A stretch of DNA of 64,000 nucleotides from UBA2966 sp965242505 (GTDB taxonomy: Bacteria; Pseudomonadota; Alphaproteobacteria; UBA2966), in assembly GCA_965242505.1 (NCBI GenBank), contig OZ251449.1, positions 186,001-250,000 on the forward strand, written 5' to 3'. This document shows, one piece after another, positions 35,470 through 47,443 of the stretch. The notes beneath the pieces were generated by a model. It did no database searches. It was given only the letters and a program-made list of their open reading frames with translations, and was not told where the DNA came from. The translations under genes were made by a program, and so were the position numbers. Within the stretch, counting starts at the first letter, position 1, and each line of letters starts with the position of its first letter.

Positions 35470-35554
35470 TGGTGCGGCTGGAGGGACTCGAACCCCCACG
35501 CCGTGAGGCACATGCTCCTAAGGCATGCGTGTCTACCGGTTCCACCACAGCCGC
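35470..35554 (-). tRNA. tRNA-Leu (anticodon TAG)
   Basis: An 85-base class II tRNA on the minus strand. The acceptor arms GCGGCTG and CAGCCGC pair fully. The anticodon stem is CATGC/GCATG with loop CTTAGGA, followed by a long variable arm and the T loop TTCGAGT. Discriminator A and CCA are encoded. It lies 43 bases upstream of tig. Confidence 0.95.
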
Positions 35555-35669
35555 GCGGGCGTCCGGCGGGCCAGCTCCGTTCCGGTTCCGGAGACCCGTC
35601 GCCTTCTATAGCACGAGAGGGGTCGGCGCCAGACCGGATTCGCCTTCGCCTCCGCCGGGGGGCATCCGT

Positions 35670-35790
35670 ACTCCTCCCCCGCGGCGCGACCCCCACCCCG
35701 ACCCTCCCCCTGCAAGGGAGAGGGAGAAAAACGGAGGTTTCCATCCATACTCCTCCCCCCTGACAGGGGGGAGGTCGGGAGGGGGGTGGA
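35670..35790. repeat. Dispersed GC-rich repeat, modules B and A
   Basis: A standard B-then-A pair, here with GGTTTCCATCCATAC between the modules. It fills the gap between tRNA-Leu and the 3' end of the NAD(P)HX repair gene. Confidence 0.8.
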
Positions 35791-35809
35791 CCGCGGCCCC
35801 GCGGCCCGG

Positions 35810-37294
35810 CTACCGGAGGCCCGACAGGACCTCCGGCAGCGCCTCGGACAGGTCTTCGGCGATCAGGCCGGGGCCGACGGCCCGCGCCGCGGCCCCGTGC
35901 ATCCACGCCGCCGCGCACGTCGCCTCGAACGGCTCCATGCCCTGGGCCAGCAATCCGACGACCAGACCCGACAGCGCGTCGCCCGCGCCCGCGGTCGCCA
36001 GGTCGGGTGGCGCGTTGCCGTTGATCGCGACGCGCCCGTCCGGCGCCGCGACGACCGTATCGGCGCCCTTGAGGAGCACCGTCGCGCCGGTCGACCACGC
36101 CGCCCGGCGCGCGGAGTCCGCCTTCCCCCGCTCCCCGGGCGCCTCGCCGAACAGGCGCTCGAACTCGCCGTCGTGGGGCGTGAGCACGCAGGGACCGGAG
36201 ACCGCCGCCGCCAGCGCATCCCGCCGTCCGGCGAACGCGGTCAGCGCGTCGGCGTCGAGCACGCAGGCCGCCGGGGACCGCAGGGCCGCCAGCACGTTGG
36301 CGCGGGTCGCCTCCGTCACGCCGTTCCCCGGACCGAGGAGTACGGCGTTCCGGCGCCGCCGGCCCAGGACCGCCCCCAGCTCGGCCGGCCCGGCGAAGCT
36401 CTCCGTCATGACGGCCGTCGAGTGGGAGGCGTTCACGATCAGGGAGCCCGGCGGGCCGGCGAGCGTGACCAGACCGGACCCGACGCGGAGCGCCGCCCGC
36501 GCGGCGAGGCGCGCCGCGCCGGTGCTTCCCGGCCCGCCGCCGACGACCAAGGCGTGGCCGCGGCGGTACTTGTGCGCGGCCGGGCCGGGAACCGGGACGA
36601 GGCGGCCCCAGAGCGCCGGATCGTTCTCCGCCGCCTGCGGCGCGATCGCATCCAGAACCGAGTCCGGTATCCCGATGTCCACGACCACGACCTCGCCGCA
36701 GGCCGCGCGGCCGGGGAGCAGCAGGTGTCCCGGCTTCTTGCGGAAGAACGTGACCGACAGATCGGCCCGGAAGCAGCAGCCGAGCTCGCGGCCGGTGTCG
36801 CCGTGGACGCCGCTCGGGACGTCGACGGCGACCCGCGCGGCGTCGGCGGCGTTGGCGGCCTCGATCGCCGCCCGCGCGGGGCCGTCCACCCCGCGCGACA
36901 GGCCGGCGCCGAAGACGGCGTCGACGATCAGGGCCGCGCCCTCCACCGACTCCGGGCCGAGCGGCGAGACCTCCCCCTCCCAGGCGTCCGCCATGGTCCG
37001 CGCGTCGCCCCGCAACGCCTCGCGGGACCCCAGCAGCGCCACGCGGACGTCCCGGGCGCCCGCCCGCCGGAGCCGCCTGGCGATGACGAACCCGTCGCCG
37101 CCGTTGTTGCCGGGACCGCAGAGGACGGCCGTCGGCCGCGGCGCCCAGCGCCGGGCGATCGCCCGCGCGACGCCCGCTCCCGCCGCCTCCATCAGCGCGG
37201 CGCCGGACACGCCGCCGTCCATCGCCGCCCGGTCCGCGGCGCACATCTCGTCGACGGACAGGAGAGCGAAGGGCGAACGGTCGGACACGATCAC
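35810..37294 (-). CDS. nnr: Bifunctional NAD(P)H-hydrate epimerase / ADP-dependent dehydratase
   Basis: 494 residues joining the two repair enzymes that restore damaged NAD(P)HX. The N-terminal epimerase domain (YjeF_N) shows VLCGPGNNGGDGFVIARRL and VDVPSGVHGDTG. The C-terminal dehydratase (YjeF_C, ribokinase-like) shows KYRRGHALVVGGGPGSTGAA, LTPHDGEFERLFG and the active-site NAPPDLATAGAGDALSG. The start is GTG at 37294, or two codons later at another GTG; the N-terminus FALLSVDEMCAAD fits either. It is followed by, and reads away from, tRNA-Leu. Confidence 0.95.
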   Translation of the reverse strand: MIVSDRSPFALLSVDEMCAADRAAMDGGVSGAALMEAAGAGVARAIARRWAPRPTAVLCGPGNNGGDGFVIARRLRRAGARDVRVALLGSREALRGDARTMADAWEGEVSPLGPESVEGAALIVDAVFGAGLSRGVDGPARAAIEAANAADAARVAVDVPSGVHGDTGRELGCCFRADLSVTFFRKKPGHLLLPGRAACGEVVVVDIGIPDSVLDAIAPQAAENDPALWGRLVPVPGPAAHKYRRGHALVVGGGPGSTGAARLAARAALRVGSGLVTLAGPPGSLIVNASHSTAVMTESFAGPAELGAVLGRRRRNAVLLGPGNGVTEATRANVLAALRSPAACVLDADALTAFAGRRDALAAAVSGPCVLTPHDGEFERLFGEAPGERGKADSARRAAWSTGATVLLKGADTVVAAPDGRVAINGNAPPDLATAGAGDALSGLVVGLLAQGMEPFEATCAAAWMHGAAARAVGPGLIAEDLSEALPEVLSGLR

Positions 37295-37348
37295 GATTCC
37301 GGTATCCGTCGCGGACGCGGGGCGGCCGCCGGCGGCCGCGAGGCGTCC

Positions 37349-38059
37349 CTACGCCGCGCCCCGATAGACGCGAAGCCGCAGGATCTGCGAGAAGGCGTAT
37401 CCGTCGCCGACCTCGCCGGCGTCGAACAGGGACCGCACCTCGGGCGTCTCGACGTCCTCGGCCGGGACGCCGAGCCGCGCCATCATGGGCCGCGCCGCGA
37501 ACTCCTCGAAGCCGCCGAAGCGCACCCACAGCATGTACCGGTATTCCTTCCCGTCGGCGAACAGCCGCGCCGCCGTCCGATCCAGGGCCTCGATGGCGAG
37601 GCGGCGGACCTCGGTCTCGTCGTGGAACGGCTTCAGGAGCTGGGCCCAGGTCCCCGACATGTCGGGTTCCACCACGTACAGGAAACCGTCGTCGGGGGTC
37701 AGAACGCGCCGCGCCTCGGAGAGGGCCCGGTCCATGAGCTCCGGCGGGACGTGGTGGAGGGAGCGGTTGAAGAAGACGCCGTCCGCCTCCCCGTCGTCGA
37801 GCGGGATGGCCTCGCCGCCCGCCGCCGCGAACGTCACGAGATCGCCGATGGCCGGCGGGAGATCGGGCGGCGTCCGCCGTTCGTCCGGCTCGATCGCCAG
37901 CACCCGGGCCCCGCGCTCCGCCAGCGCGCGCGCGAATCCGCCATCGCCGCTCCCCACGTCGACGAGGCGTCGGCCGCCGATGTCCAGGAGCCGGTCGACG
38001 ACCTTGACGTGGCTCGCCTCGCCCAGGTCGGTCACGGGCATCGCCGCGCGTTCGTTCAC
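37349..38059 (-). CDS. Class I SAM-dependent methyltransferase
   Basis: 236 residues. The GTG start at 38059 is fixed by a strong AGGAGG seven bases upstream. Rossmann motif I is LVDVGSGDGGFARAL, an acidic ribose-binding residue follows in LAIEPD, and the post-motif is FNRSLHHVPPELMDRAL. The C-terminal third (YMLWVRFGGFEEFAARP) is specific to this subgroup, but no substrate can be named. It precedes nnr on the same strand with a 54-base gap, so the two may be co-transcribed. Confidence 0.82.
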   Translation of the reverse strand: MNERAAMPVTDLGEASHVKVVDRLLDIGGRRLVDVGSGDGGFARALAERGARVLAIEPDERRTPPDLPPAIGDLVTFAAAGGEAIPLDDGEADGVFFNRSLHHVPPELMDRALSEARRVLTPDDGFLYVVEPDMSGTWAQLLKPFHDETEVRRLAIEALDRTAARLFADGKEYRYMLWVRFGGFEEFAARPMMARLGVPAEDVETPEVRSLFDAGEVGDGYAFSQILRLRVYRGAA

Positions 38060-38137
38060 TGGTTCCTCCTGGTCCGGATCCCGATCACGCTCACTCTATC
38101 ACGGAACCCGCCATGTGCTCCGGCGGTCCATATGGTC

Positions 38138-39184
38138 TCAGGCGTCGTCTTGCTCCGACCGCCCGTAGTCGATGTTCAGGTCGGGAAACATTTCCTTCAG
38201 TTTCTCCACGACATCAAACGTTTCGATGGCCCATTGCTTGGACAGAACACAGGTCCTGTCCTTCACATAGATAAGCTCTTCGTCTTCGCAAAAGAACCGG
38301 TTGGGCCGTACCACCCCCTCGGAGTTGAGCCGTTCCTTGATCTGTTCTGAATCGAGAATCCCTTCAAAATGACGGAGTCTTCCGGATCCAACAATCTCCT
38401 GAAATTGCTGTGGTGTTCCACCACTCCTCAGCGCCTTTCCGACAATCAGGAGCATCATCCTACGCTTGAATTGCGCCGGATGTCGTTCACCGTCGATGGT
38501 CACGTCGTACCTGCTGGTGTCTCGTTCGCTTCGTCTCGACGTCCGCTCCCTTTGCCTCTTCTCCCGGATACCGATCTGATACTCTTCCGCTTCCCGGAGC
38601 GGGATGACGGTCTGAACGTCCAGCAGTACGTGCCTGTTGTTATCGTAGGGCTTCACGCGGACGCAGCGGATATCCAGCCCACGATCGTTCAGCCACATCA
38701 CCGAGGTCGTCAGCTCCTTCGAGAACCCGGCCGAGGCGAGGACGATCCTGACTTCCTGACCGAATTCGTCTTCCTTGGGATCTTCCCACTCCAGGAACTC
38801 GAGCAGACCGTCTCTCGCGTCTTTTTCCGTGTCGATCCGGCTCAGATACTTCTCGTAGATTGTCACCAGCCTGTCGAAGGTCAGCATGGAGATCATCGCA
38901 GCGTAACGAAGGGCCTGAAGCTCCATGTGATCGCCACTCTCCGTGCGCTTGAGCTCGATCACGACGAGGTTGGCGTCCTTGTCGATACCCAGCAGATCGA
39001 TACTCCGCCGACTGTCCTCCCAGGCGCTGAATTCCTCGGCGACGATCAACGTGTCCGGAGAGATCACGTCGATCCGGTTTTTCAGAAGCGCCTGGAGATC
39101 GGACCGTTCCAGCAAACCTTGTTCCTTGAACGTCGTCGGTTCGACCGGAACGATTTGTTTGTCGTCGATACGGTAGATCGGCAT
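38138..39184 (-). CDS. PD-(D/E)XK nuclease-like protein (DUF91/NucS-like)
   Basis: 348 residues, ATG at 39184 with GGGAG upstream. Residues about 50-110 contain the PD-(D/E)XK core: an acidic residue in RRSIDLLGIDKDANLV and then VIELKRTESG, followed by a helical ELQALRYAAMIS segment. The region after residue 200 is basic and of unknown fold. The layout is that of stand-alone NucS/DUF91-like nucleases in repair or host defence. Base composition is clearly less GC-rich than in neighbours, and no partner methyltransferase or helicase is adjacent. It was probably acquired horizontally. Nuclease activity is inferred from the motif only. Confidence 0.7.
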   Translation of the reverse strand: MPIYRIDDKQIVPVEPTTFKEQGLLERSDLQALLKNRIDVISPDTLIVAEEFSAWEDSRRSIDLLGIDKDANLVVIELKRTESGDHMELQALRYAAMISMLTFDRLVTIYEKYLSRIDTEKDARDGLLEFLEWEDPKEDEFGQEVRIVLASAGFSKELTTSVMWLNDRGLDIRCVRVKPYDNNRHVLLDVQTVIPLREAEEYQIGIREKRQRERTSRRSERDTSRYDVTIDGERHPAQFKRRMMLLIVGKALRSGGTPQQFQEIVGSGRLRHFEGILDSEQIKERLNSEGVVRPNRFFCEDEELIYVKDRTCVLSKQWAIETFDVVEKLKEMFPDLNIDYGRSEQDDA

Positions 39185-39223
39185 CCGTCGCTCCCGGGTA
39201 TCCGGCCTGCATGGCGCGCGGAT

Positions 39224-40624
39224 TCAAACCGGCGGGCGCCTGTCGGTCAAGGGGAACGCCCGCTGATAGGCGTGGGCCGCGCGCAGCACCAGGTGGTCGG
39301 CGAACATCGGGCCGACGATCTGCAAGCCCACCGGCAAGCCGTCGGCCGTGAACCCGCACGGCACGCTCGCCGCCGGCTGCTTGGTCATGTTGAAGGGGTA
39401 GGTGAACGGCGACCACGTGATCCACTTCGGGTCGTCGGTCGCGCGAGGCGAGATCGTTCCCGCGTCGAACGCGGCGACCGCCAGGGCCGGCGTCAGGAGA
39501 AGGTCGCAGGTCCGGTGGAACGCCATCATGCGCTCGCCCAGGACGGCCCGTTCGCCGTCCGCCGCGATGTAGTCGAGGAGCGCGATCTTCCGCCCTTCCT
39601 CCACCACGGCGGCGAGGTCGGGTTCCACGAGCTTCATCTGCTCGTCGGTCAGCCCGCGCAGTCCGTTCGCCGCGCCCGCCCACCACAGCGTCCGAAACGC
39701 GGCCTGGGGATCTTCGAATCCGGGGGATTCGTGGACGACCTCGGCGCCGAGATCGGTGAACGACTCGGCGGCGGCGGCGGCGATTCCGGCAACCTCGGGA
39801 TCGACGTCGGCGTAGCCCAGGTCGGGCGAGAAGGCGACGCGGAGTCCGTCCATGCCCCGGTCGAGACCGTCGCGGTAGTCGCGCGCGTCGTAGGGCAGCG
39901 CGGTCCAGTCGCGGGAGTCCGGCTCCGAGATCACGGTCAGCATGAGCGCCGCGTCCGCCGCCGTCCGCGCCATCGGGCCCACGTGCCCGAGCGTTCCGAA
40001 ACGGCCCGGCGGCCAGGCGGGCACGCGTCCGAAGCTCGGCTTCAGGCCGAAGATCCCGCAGAAACCCGCGGGGATGCGGATCGACCCTCCGCCGTCGGTG
40101 CCGACGGCGAGATGGCTCATCCCCGCCGCCACGGCCGCCCCGGCGCCCCCGCTCGACCCGCCCGGCGTCCTGTCCAGGTTCCAGGGGTTCCGCGTGACGC
40201 CCGACAGCGGACTGTCGGTGACCCCCTTCCACCCGAACTCCGGCGTCGTCGTCTTGCCGAGGATGACGGCGCCGTGCTCCCGCAGCCGCGCGACGCACGG
40301 CGCGTCGACGTCCCACGCCCGGTCGGGATCGGTGGTCCTGGATCCGAACAGCGTCGGCCATCCCCTGGCGAGCACCAGGTCCTTGATCGAGCACGGAACC
40401 CCGTCGACCAGACCCGTCGGCGCGCCGGCGCGCCACCGCTCCTCCGAGGCCCGCGCCGCCTCCAGGGCCGACTCCGCGTCGACCAGGACATAGGCGTTCG
40501 TCTCGCCGTCGATCGCCGAGATGCGATCGAGGGCCGCGCGCGCGACCTCGACCGGCGACAGGCTCCGGTCGCGATAACGGCCGACCAGTTCGCTGGCGGG
40601 CATGTATAGAATGTCGTCCGGCAT
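39224..40624 (-). CDS. Amidase, amidase-signature family
   Basis: 466-residue hydrolase of carboxylic amides. The Ser-cisSer-Lys triad is visible as Lys81 in CSIKDLV, Ser157/158 in TPGGSSGGAG and Ser181 in GTDGGGSIRIPAGFCG. The N-terminus starts at the ATG at 40624. It is divergently placed from a D-amino-acid dehydrogenase-like gene. GatA is unlikely because no gatB/gatC is nearby and the C-terminal region resembles general amidases. The substrate is unknown. Confidence 0.9.
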   Translation of the reverse strand: MPDDILYMPASELVGRYRDRSLSPVEVARAALDRISAIDGETNAYVLVDAESALEAARASEERWRAGAPTGLVDGVPCSIKDLVLARGWPTLFGSRTTDPDRAWDVDAPCVARLREHGAVILGKTTTPEFGWKGVTDSPLSGVTRNPWNLDRTPGGSSGGAGAAVAAGMSHLAVGTDGGGSIRIPAGFCGIFGLKPSFGRVPAWPPGRFGTLGHVGPMARTAADAALMLTVISEPDSRDWTALPYDARDYRDGLDRGMDGLRVAFSPDLGYADVDPEVAGIAAAAAESFTDLGAEVVHESPGFEDPQAAFRTLWWAGAANGLRGLTDEQMKLVEPDLAAVVEEGRKIALLDYIAADGERAVLGERMMAFHRTCDLLLTPALAVAAFDAGTISPRATDDPKWITWSPFTYPFNMTKQPAASVPCGFTADGLPVGLQIVGPMFADHLVLRAAHAYQRAFPLTDRRPPV

Positions 40625-40723
40625 GGAACTCTCCCGGGCCGCGGGCGCGTCGCCGCGAGGCTATGCCCGACCGGGCGTCCGGTCGAGTCCCGCGCGCGAA
40701 GGCATCGGAGGGAGGATCGCGGC

Positions 40724-41980
40724 GTGAAGGTCATCGTGCTCGGCGGCGGCGTGGTCGGCGTCGCCACCGCATACTTCCTGAACGAGGCCGGCCACGAGGT
40801 CTCGGTGATCGAACGGCGCGAGGGGCCGGGCCTCGAGACCAGCTTCGCCAACGCCGGACAGGTTTCCGTCGGCCACGCCGCGCCGTGGGCGCGGCCCGAA
40901 CTGCCCGGACAACTGCTGCGCTGGATGGGGCGGCGCGACGCCCCTTTCCGGATGACGCCGCGGCTCGACCCCGGCATGTGGCGCTGGGGAGCTTCGTTCC
41001 TCCGCAATTGCGCGCCGGCCCGCTTCCGCCGGAACGCGGCGAGGCTTCGGCGCCTGTCGACGTACAGCCAGGGGATGCTGACCCGGGTCCGGGAGTCGAC
41101 GGGCGTCGAGTTCGATCATTCGGCGCGCGGCATCCTGTCGGTGTTCCGCACCCCCCGGGCCTGGGACGCGGCGGCCGGACACGCCGAGGCCCTGCGCGCC
41201 GAGGGCGTCGACAAGGAGATACTCGACGCGCAAGAATGTCTGAAGCGGGAACCCGCGCTCGGGGACGCGGCGGCGCCGATCGCCGGCGGCGTCTACTCGC
41301 CCCTCGACGAAAGTGGCGATGCCCACGTCTTCACGCGGGAGCTCGCCGGGCGCTGCGCGCGCGCCGGCGTTCGTCTCCGCTACGGCGAACGCGCGCTCTC
41401 GATCGCCGCCGACGGCGGCGCGGCGACCGGCGTGGCGACCGATGCAGGCTTCCGGGACGCCGACGCCGTCGTCGTCGCGATGGGGAGCGAGAGCCCCCCG
41501 TTCGTCCGTCCGCTGGGCATCGGCCTGCCCATCTACCCCGTCAAGGGATACTCCGTGACCGTTCCCGTCGCCGACCGCGGCAAGGCGCCGTCGAGGGGCA
41601 TAGCCGACGAGGAACGCAAGGTCGTGATCGCGCGCTTCGGCGACAGGCTCCGCGTCGCCGGCGCGGCGGAGCTCGCGGGCCGCGACCGCCGCATCGACGA
41701 GCGCCGGGCGCAGTCCGTCTTCAGGCCTCTGCTCGAGCTGTTCCCGAACGGCGGCGACCCGGCGCGGGCCGTTTTCTGGACCGGCCTGCGCCCCATGACT
41801 CCCGACGGCTCCCCGGTGATCGGGCGGACGGGGATCCGCGGCCTGTTCCTGAACACCGGCCACGGTTCGCTCGGCTGGACGCTCGCCTGCGGGTCGGCGA
41901 AGCTGCTGAGCGACGTGATGAGCGGGCGCGACGCCGACGTCGATCCTTCCGAATGGGCGCTCGACAGGTATCGCGCCTGA
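40724..41980 (+). CDS. FAD-dependent D-amino-acid dehydrogenase-like oxidoreductase
   Basis: 418 residues, GTG start at 40724 with a strong GGAGGGAGGA site. N-terminal dinucleotide fold VIVLGGGVVGVATAYFL, then the DadA-type ETSFANAGQVSVGHAAPWA stretch, GLPIYPVKGYSVTV and, near the C-terminus, TGLRPMTPDGSPVIG with NTGHGSLGWTLA for FAD closure. It most resembles DadA, the membrane-associated D-alanine-type dehydrogenase, but related substrates are possible. Divergent from the amidase with about 100 bases between, so the two may form a small amide/amino-acid degradation unit. Confidence 0.88.
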   Translation: MKVIVLGGGVVGVATAYFLNEAGHEVSVIERREGPGLETSFANAGQVSVGHAAPWARPELPGQLLRWMGRRDAPFRMTPRLDPGMWRWGASFLRNCAPARFRRNAARLRRLSTYSQGMLTRVRESTGVEFDHSARGILSVFRTPRAWDAAAGHAEALRAEGVDKEILDAQECLKREPALGDAAAPIAGGVYSPLDESGDAHVFTRELAGRCARAGVRLRYGERALSIAADGGAATGVATDAGFRDADAVVVAMGSESPPFVRPLGIGLPIYPVKGYSVTVPVADRGKAPSRGIADEERKVVIARFGDRLRVAGAAELAGRDRRIDERRAQSVFRPLLELFPNGGDPARAVFWTGLRPMTPDGSPVIGRTGIRGLFLNTGHGSLGWTLACGSAKLLSDVMSGRDADVDPSEWALDRYRA

Positions 41981-42455
41981 CGCGCGGGTTCCGCCGGGCC
42001 GCGGAACGGCGCTCACCCCCCTCCCGACCTCCCCCCTGTCAGGGGGGAGGAGCGCCAACGGCTCCCTTCCGTCCCCCCTTCATTCTCCCTCCCCCTTGCA
42101 GGGGGAGGGTCGGGGTGGGGGTAGCCGGCGGCGGCGCGAAACGATCCCGGAGCGGGAATCGCCGGACCACTCCGGTGACCTCCCGAACTCCTCCCGCGAG
42201 CCGTCCGGGGTCACCGGGCTCGGAACCCACGATCGGAAAACGACGACCGCGCCTCGGGATGGTTGACTCCCCCGTCCGCGCCCCCGATTATCCATTCTGC
42301 AAACGTTACCAAGGCTGCCCGCTCCGTCGGGCCACCCGCTGAATAGAACAGCCCGATACCCGGCGCGGAGTAGCTCCTCAAACCTGAGTGAATTAAGTGG
42401 GGGATTACATACGCTAAAATGTCCATCCTTCTTCAGTTGCGACATTCTCACCGGC
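41981..42455. other. Intergenic region before the methyltransferase-HNH gene
   Basis: 475 bases. The left part holds a dispersed repeat cluster. From about 42230 the sequence becomes AT-richer, like the following gene, so the border of the inserted segment probably lies between 42130 and 42300. A minus-strand ORF of 71 codons at 42211-42426 has no recognisable similarity and is not called. No clear promoter is visible before 42456. Confidence 0.5.
42014..42123. repeat. Dispersed GC-rich repeat, modules A and B
   Basis: Module A in reverse orientation (CCCCCCTGTCAGGGGGG at about 42040) followed by a module B palindrome CCCTCCCCCTTGCAGGGGGA and the TCGGGGTGGGGGT tail. It lies just after the D-amino-acid dehydrogenase-like gene. 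Confidence 0.8.
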
Positions 42456-43976
42456 ATGAACAGGCAGGCATGGACCGAAGACGGTGCTATCCAGACGCTG
42501 TTCGGGCAGCCTTGGAACGGTGACCGTGAAGATGATTCCATGAGTGCCAATTTCGCCAGCGGCACGGTCTGGACCGGCGACAACCTGCCGGTGATGCGCG
42601 GCATGAACGACGCCTGTATAGACCTGATCTATCTCGACCCGCCGTTCAACTCAAACCGGTACTACGAGGCCCCGATAGGGAGTAAGGCCGCCGGGGCCGC
42701 GTTCAAGGACGCATGGACCCTGGACGATGTAGATGTCCATGAACACGGCGAGCTCGCCGACCGCAATCCGGCGGCTTACTCCGTCATTGAGGCTGCCCGC
42801 TGGGCCCACGGTAAGGGGATGCAGTCCTATCTGATCATGATGGCCGTTCGGCTTCTGGAGATGCACCGGGTGCTCAAGCCGACCGGCTCGATCTACGTCC
42901 ACTGCGACGATGCCGCCGGGCATTACCTCAAGCTGCTCATGGACGGGATTTTCGGCATCCGCCAATTCCGCAATGCCGTCACTTGGCGACGGGCTGTGGC
43001 GCACAATGATCCCGACAGGTACGGGCGGATTTCCGACTACCTCCTCTTCTATACGCGCGGTGAAGAATGGACGTGGAATGTCGTTCGCGATCCTCTGGAA
43101 GACGCGCAGATCGAGAAAGCCTATCCCCGTACCGATAGCTGGGGGCGTTACCGGTCGGACAACCTGACCGGACCGATGCACGGATCAAGTGGAGGAGAGT
43201 CCGCGCAGGAGTGGCACGGATATGACGTCGCATCCCGCAACCGGGTATGGTCGCCCCCGCGTCGGGGTAGCTATGCCGACTATATCGACCAGCACCTGAT
43301 CCCCGGCTACAAGACCATCAAGGGCGTGCACGCGCGCCTCGCGGCGCTTGATGAAGCCGGGTTGATTGTCCACCCGACAACCGGGTTCTGGCCCGGGCTC
43401 AAGCGTTATGCGGCGGCCGACCAAGGCAAGCCGCTACAAGATATCATCTACAACCCGACCGGGCTGACGAATTATTCTGGCGCCGAGCAACTCGGATACC
43501 CAACGCAAAAGCCCCTGGCACTGCTGGAGCGAATCGTCAGGGCATCGAGCGACCCCGGCGACATGGTACTGGATCCCTTCTGCGGTTGCGCGACGACCCT
43601 GGTCTCGGCGGATCGGCTACAGCGCCGTTGGGCCGGTATCGACCTGTCCCCGCTGGCAGTCAAGCTGGTGGACAAACGGATCGCCGAGGATCGCGGCTTG
43701 TGGGGCGGCGCTACGGCCTTGACGGCCCCGCCCGTGCGCACTGACCTCGGAGACCTGCCAACCTACCGGACGCATCGGCACCGCCTCTACGGCGAGCAGG
43801 AGGGCGTCTGCGCAGGCTGCGAGACGCACTTCCCATTCCGTGTCATGGATGTAGACCATATCCTGCCCCGATCTAGGGGTGGGACGGACCACCCGAGCAA
43901 CCTGCAACTGCTCTGCTCGGGCTGCAATCGCAGCAAGGGCGGCAAGACCATGGCCGAATGGAGGGCTTCGCAATAG
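42456..43976 (+). CDS. DNA methyltransferase fused to an HNH endonuclease
   Basis: 506 residues. Residues 35-410 form a beta-class N6-adenine/N4-cytosine methyltransferase: catalytic motif IV DPPF at 61-64, then the target-recognition region, motif X YPTQKPLALLERI, and SAM motif I DPFCGCATT at 373-381. Residues 445-506 form an HNH nuclease: Cys452/Cys455 and Cys487/Cys490 as a likely zinc site, DVDHILP with catalytic His468, and Asn482. Modification and cutting domains are thus on one chain, with no separate partner gene. The internal ATG at 42540 (MSANF) may be the true start. Composition is AT-richer than flanks, and a truncated gene follows. Probably a mobile or phage-derived unit; target and polarity are unknown. 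Confidence 0.85.
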   Translation: MNRQAWTEDGAIQTLFGQPWNGDREDDSMSANFASGTVWTGDNLPVMRGMNDACIDLIYLDPPFNSNRYYEAPIGSKAAGAAFKDAWTLDDVDVHEHGELADRNPAAYSVIEAARWAHGKGMQSYLIMMAVRLLEMHRVLKPTGSIYVHCDDAAGHYLKLLMDGIFGIRQFRNAVTWRRAVAHNDPDRYGRISDYLLFYTRGEEWTWNVVRDPLEDAQIEKAYPRTDSWGRYRSDNLTGPMHGSSGGESAQEWHGYDVASRNRVWSPPRRGSYADYIDQHLIPGYKTIKGVHARLAALDEAGLIVHPTTGFWPGLKRYAAADQGKPLQDIIYNPTGLTNYSGAEQLGYPTQKPLALLERIVRASSDPGDMVLDPFCGCATTLVSADRLQRRWAGIDLSPLAVKLVDKRIAEDRGLWGGATALTAPPVRTDLGDLPTYRTHRHRLYGEQEGVCAGCETHFPFRVMDVDHILPRSRGGTDHPSNLQLLCSGCNRSKGGKTMAEWRASQ

Positions 43977-44023
43977 GTGGCCCGGATGTCGTAACCGGAG
44001 GGAGGTGGTCACTTTCCATGTAA

Positions 44024-44434
44024 TCCCCTTTCGAAGGCGCCGCCACATTGACCGCCGACTTCACCGACAACACCATCTCGGGCCGTATCGGATGCGCGGG
44101 GCAGGTCAGGCTCACCGGCATCCATACCAACGGCGCATCGGGGGTGACGCGAACGTTCGATGTGGCTACCGACTATCGGGTTCACCTCGGCGCGTTGTCG
44201 TTCGACGGAAGCGGCCGGTTCAGCGGCGACGGCGTGACGCTCTCGAATCCCACGTTGGAGGGGGCGGGGATACGGTATGTGCGCAACACCGGCTCATGGG
44301 GCGGGCAGTTCTCGAACCAACCGGTCGCTACGGGCGAGCCGCGCCTCGCCGCCGGGACGTTCGGTGGCGAGACGGCCACCGGCGGGAGGACCCGAGGCGT
44401 CTTCGTCGGCGCGTTCGCGGCCGGCAAGCAGTAA
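44024..44434 (+). pseudogene. 3' fragment of a TbpB-like beta-barrel lipoprotein gene
   Basis: The frame opens just after a TAA at 44021-44023 and codes for the C-terminal beta-barrel typical of transferrin-binding-protein-B-like surface proteins: GAATLTADFTDNTISG, then NTGSWGGQFSNQP, EPRLAAGTFGGET and FVGAFAAGKQ at the end. No start, signal peptide or N-terminal half is found on either side of the methyltransferase-HNH gene. It looks like the remnant of a gene cut by the insertion at 42.2-44.0 kb. A TTG at 44048 could initiate, but a free barrel fragment would not be exported. Confidence 0.7.
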
Positions 44435-44460
44435 GGGCGGGTTCGAAGCCGAAGCCGCCG

Positions 44461-47319
<2,859 letters not shown>

Positions 47320-47443
47320 CGCTTCACGGAACCGTCGCGGACCGCGCCATGGTAGCCCGTCCGCCCCGCGCCGCGCCACCGGTCGCGTTCCTTCTGGTAT
47401 AAGGTCGATGGATCAGGACACGCCCCGACAGGGAGAACGCCCG

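Noticed and set aside
42211..42426. A 71-codon minus-strand ORF starting MDILAYVIPHLIHSG.
   Set aside because: It looks less arginine-rich than typical shadows but has no recognised similarity or ribosome site, and lies across a likely insertion border.
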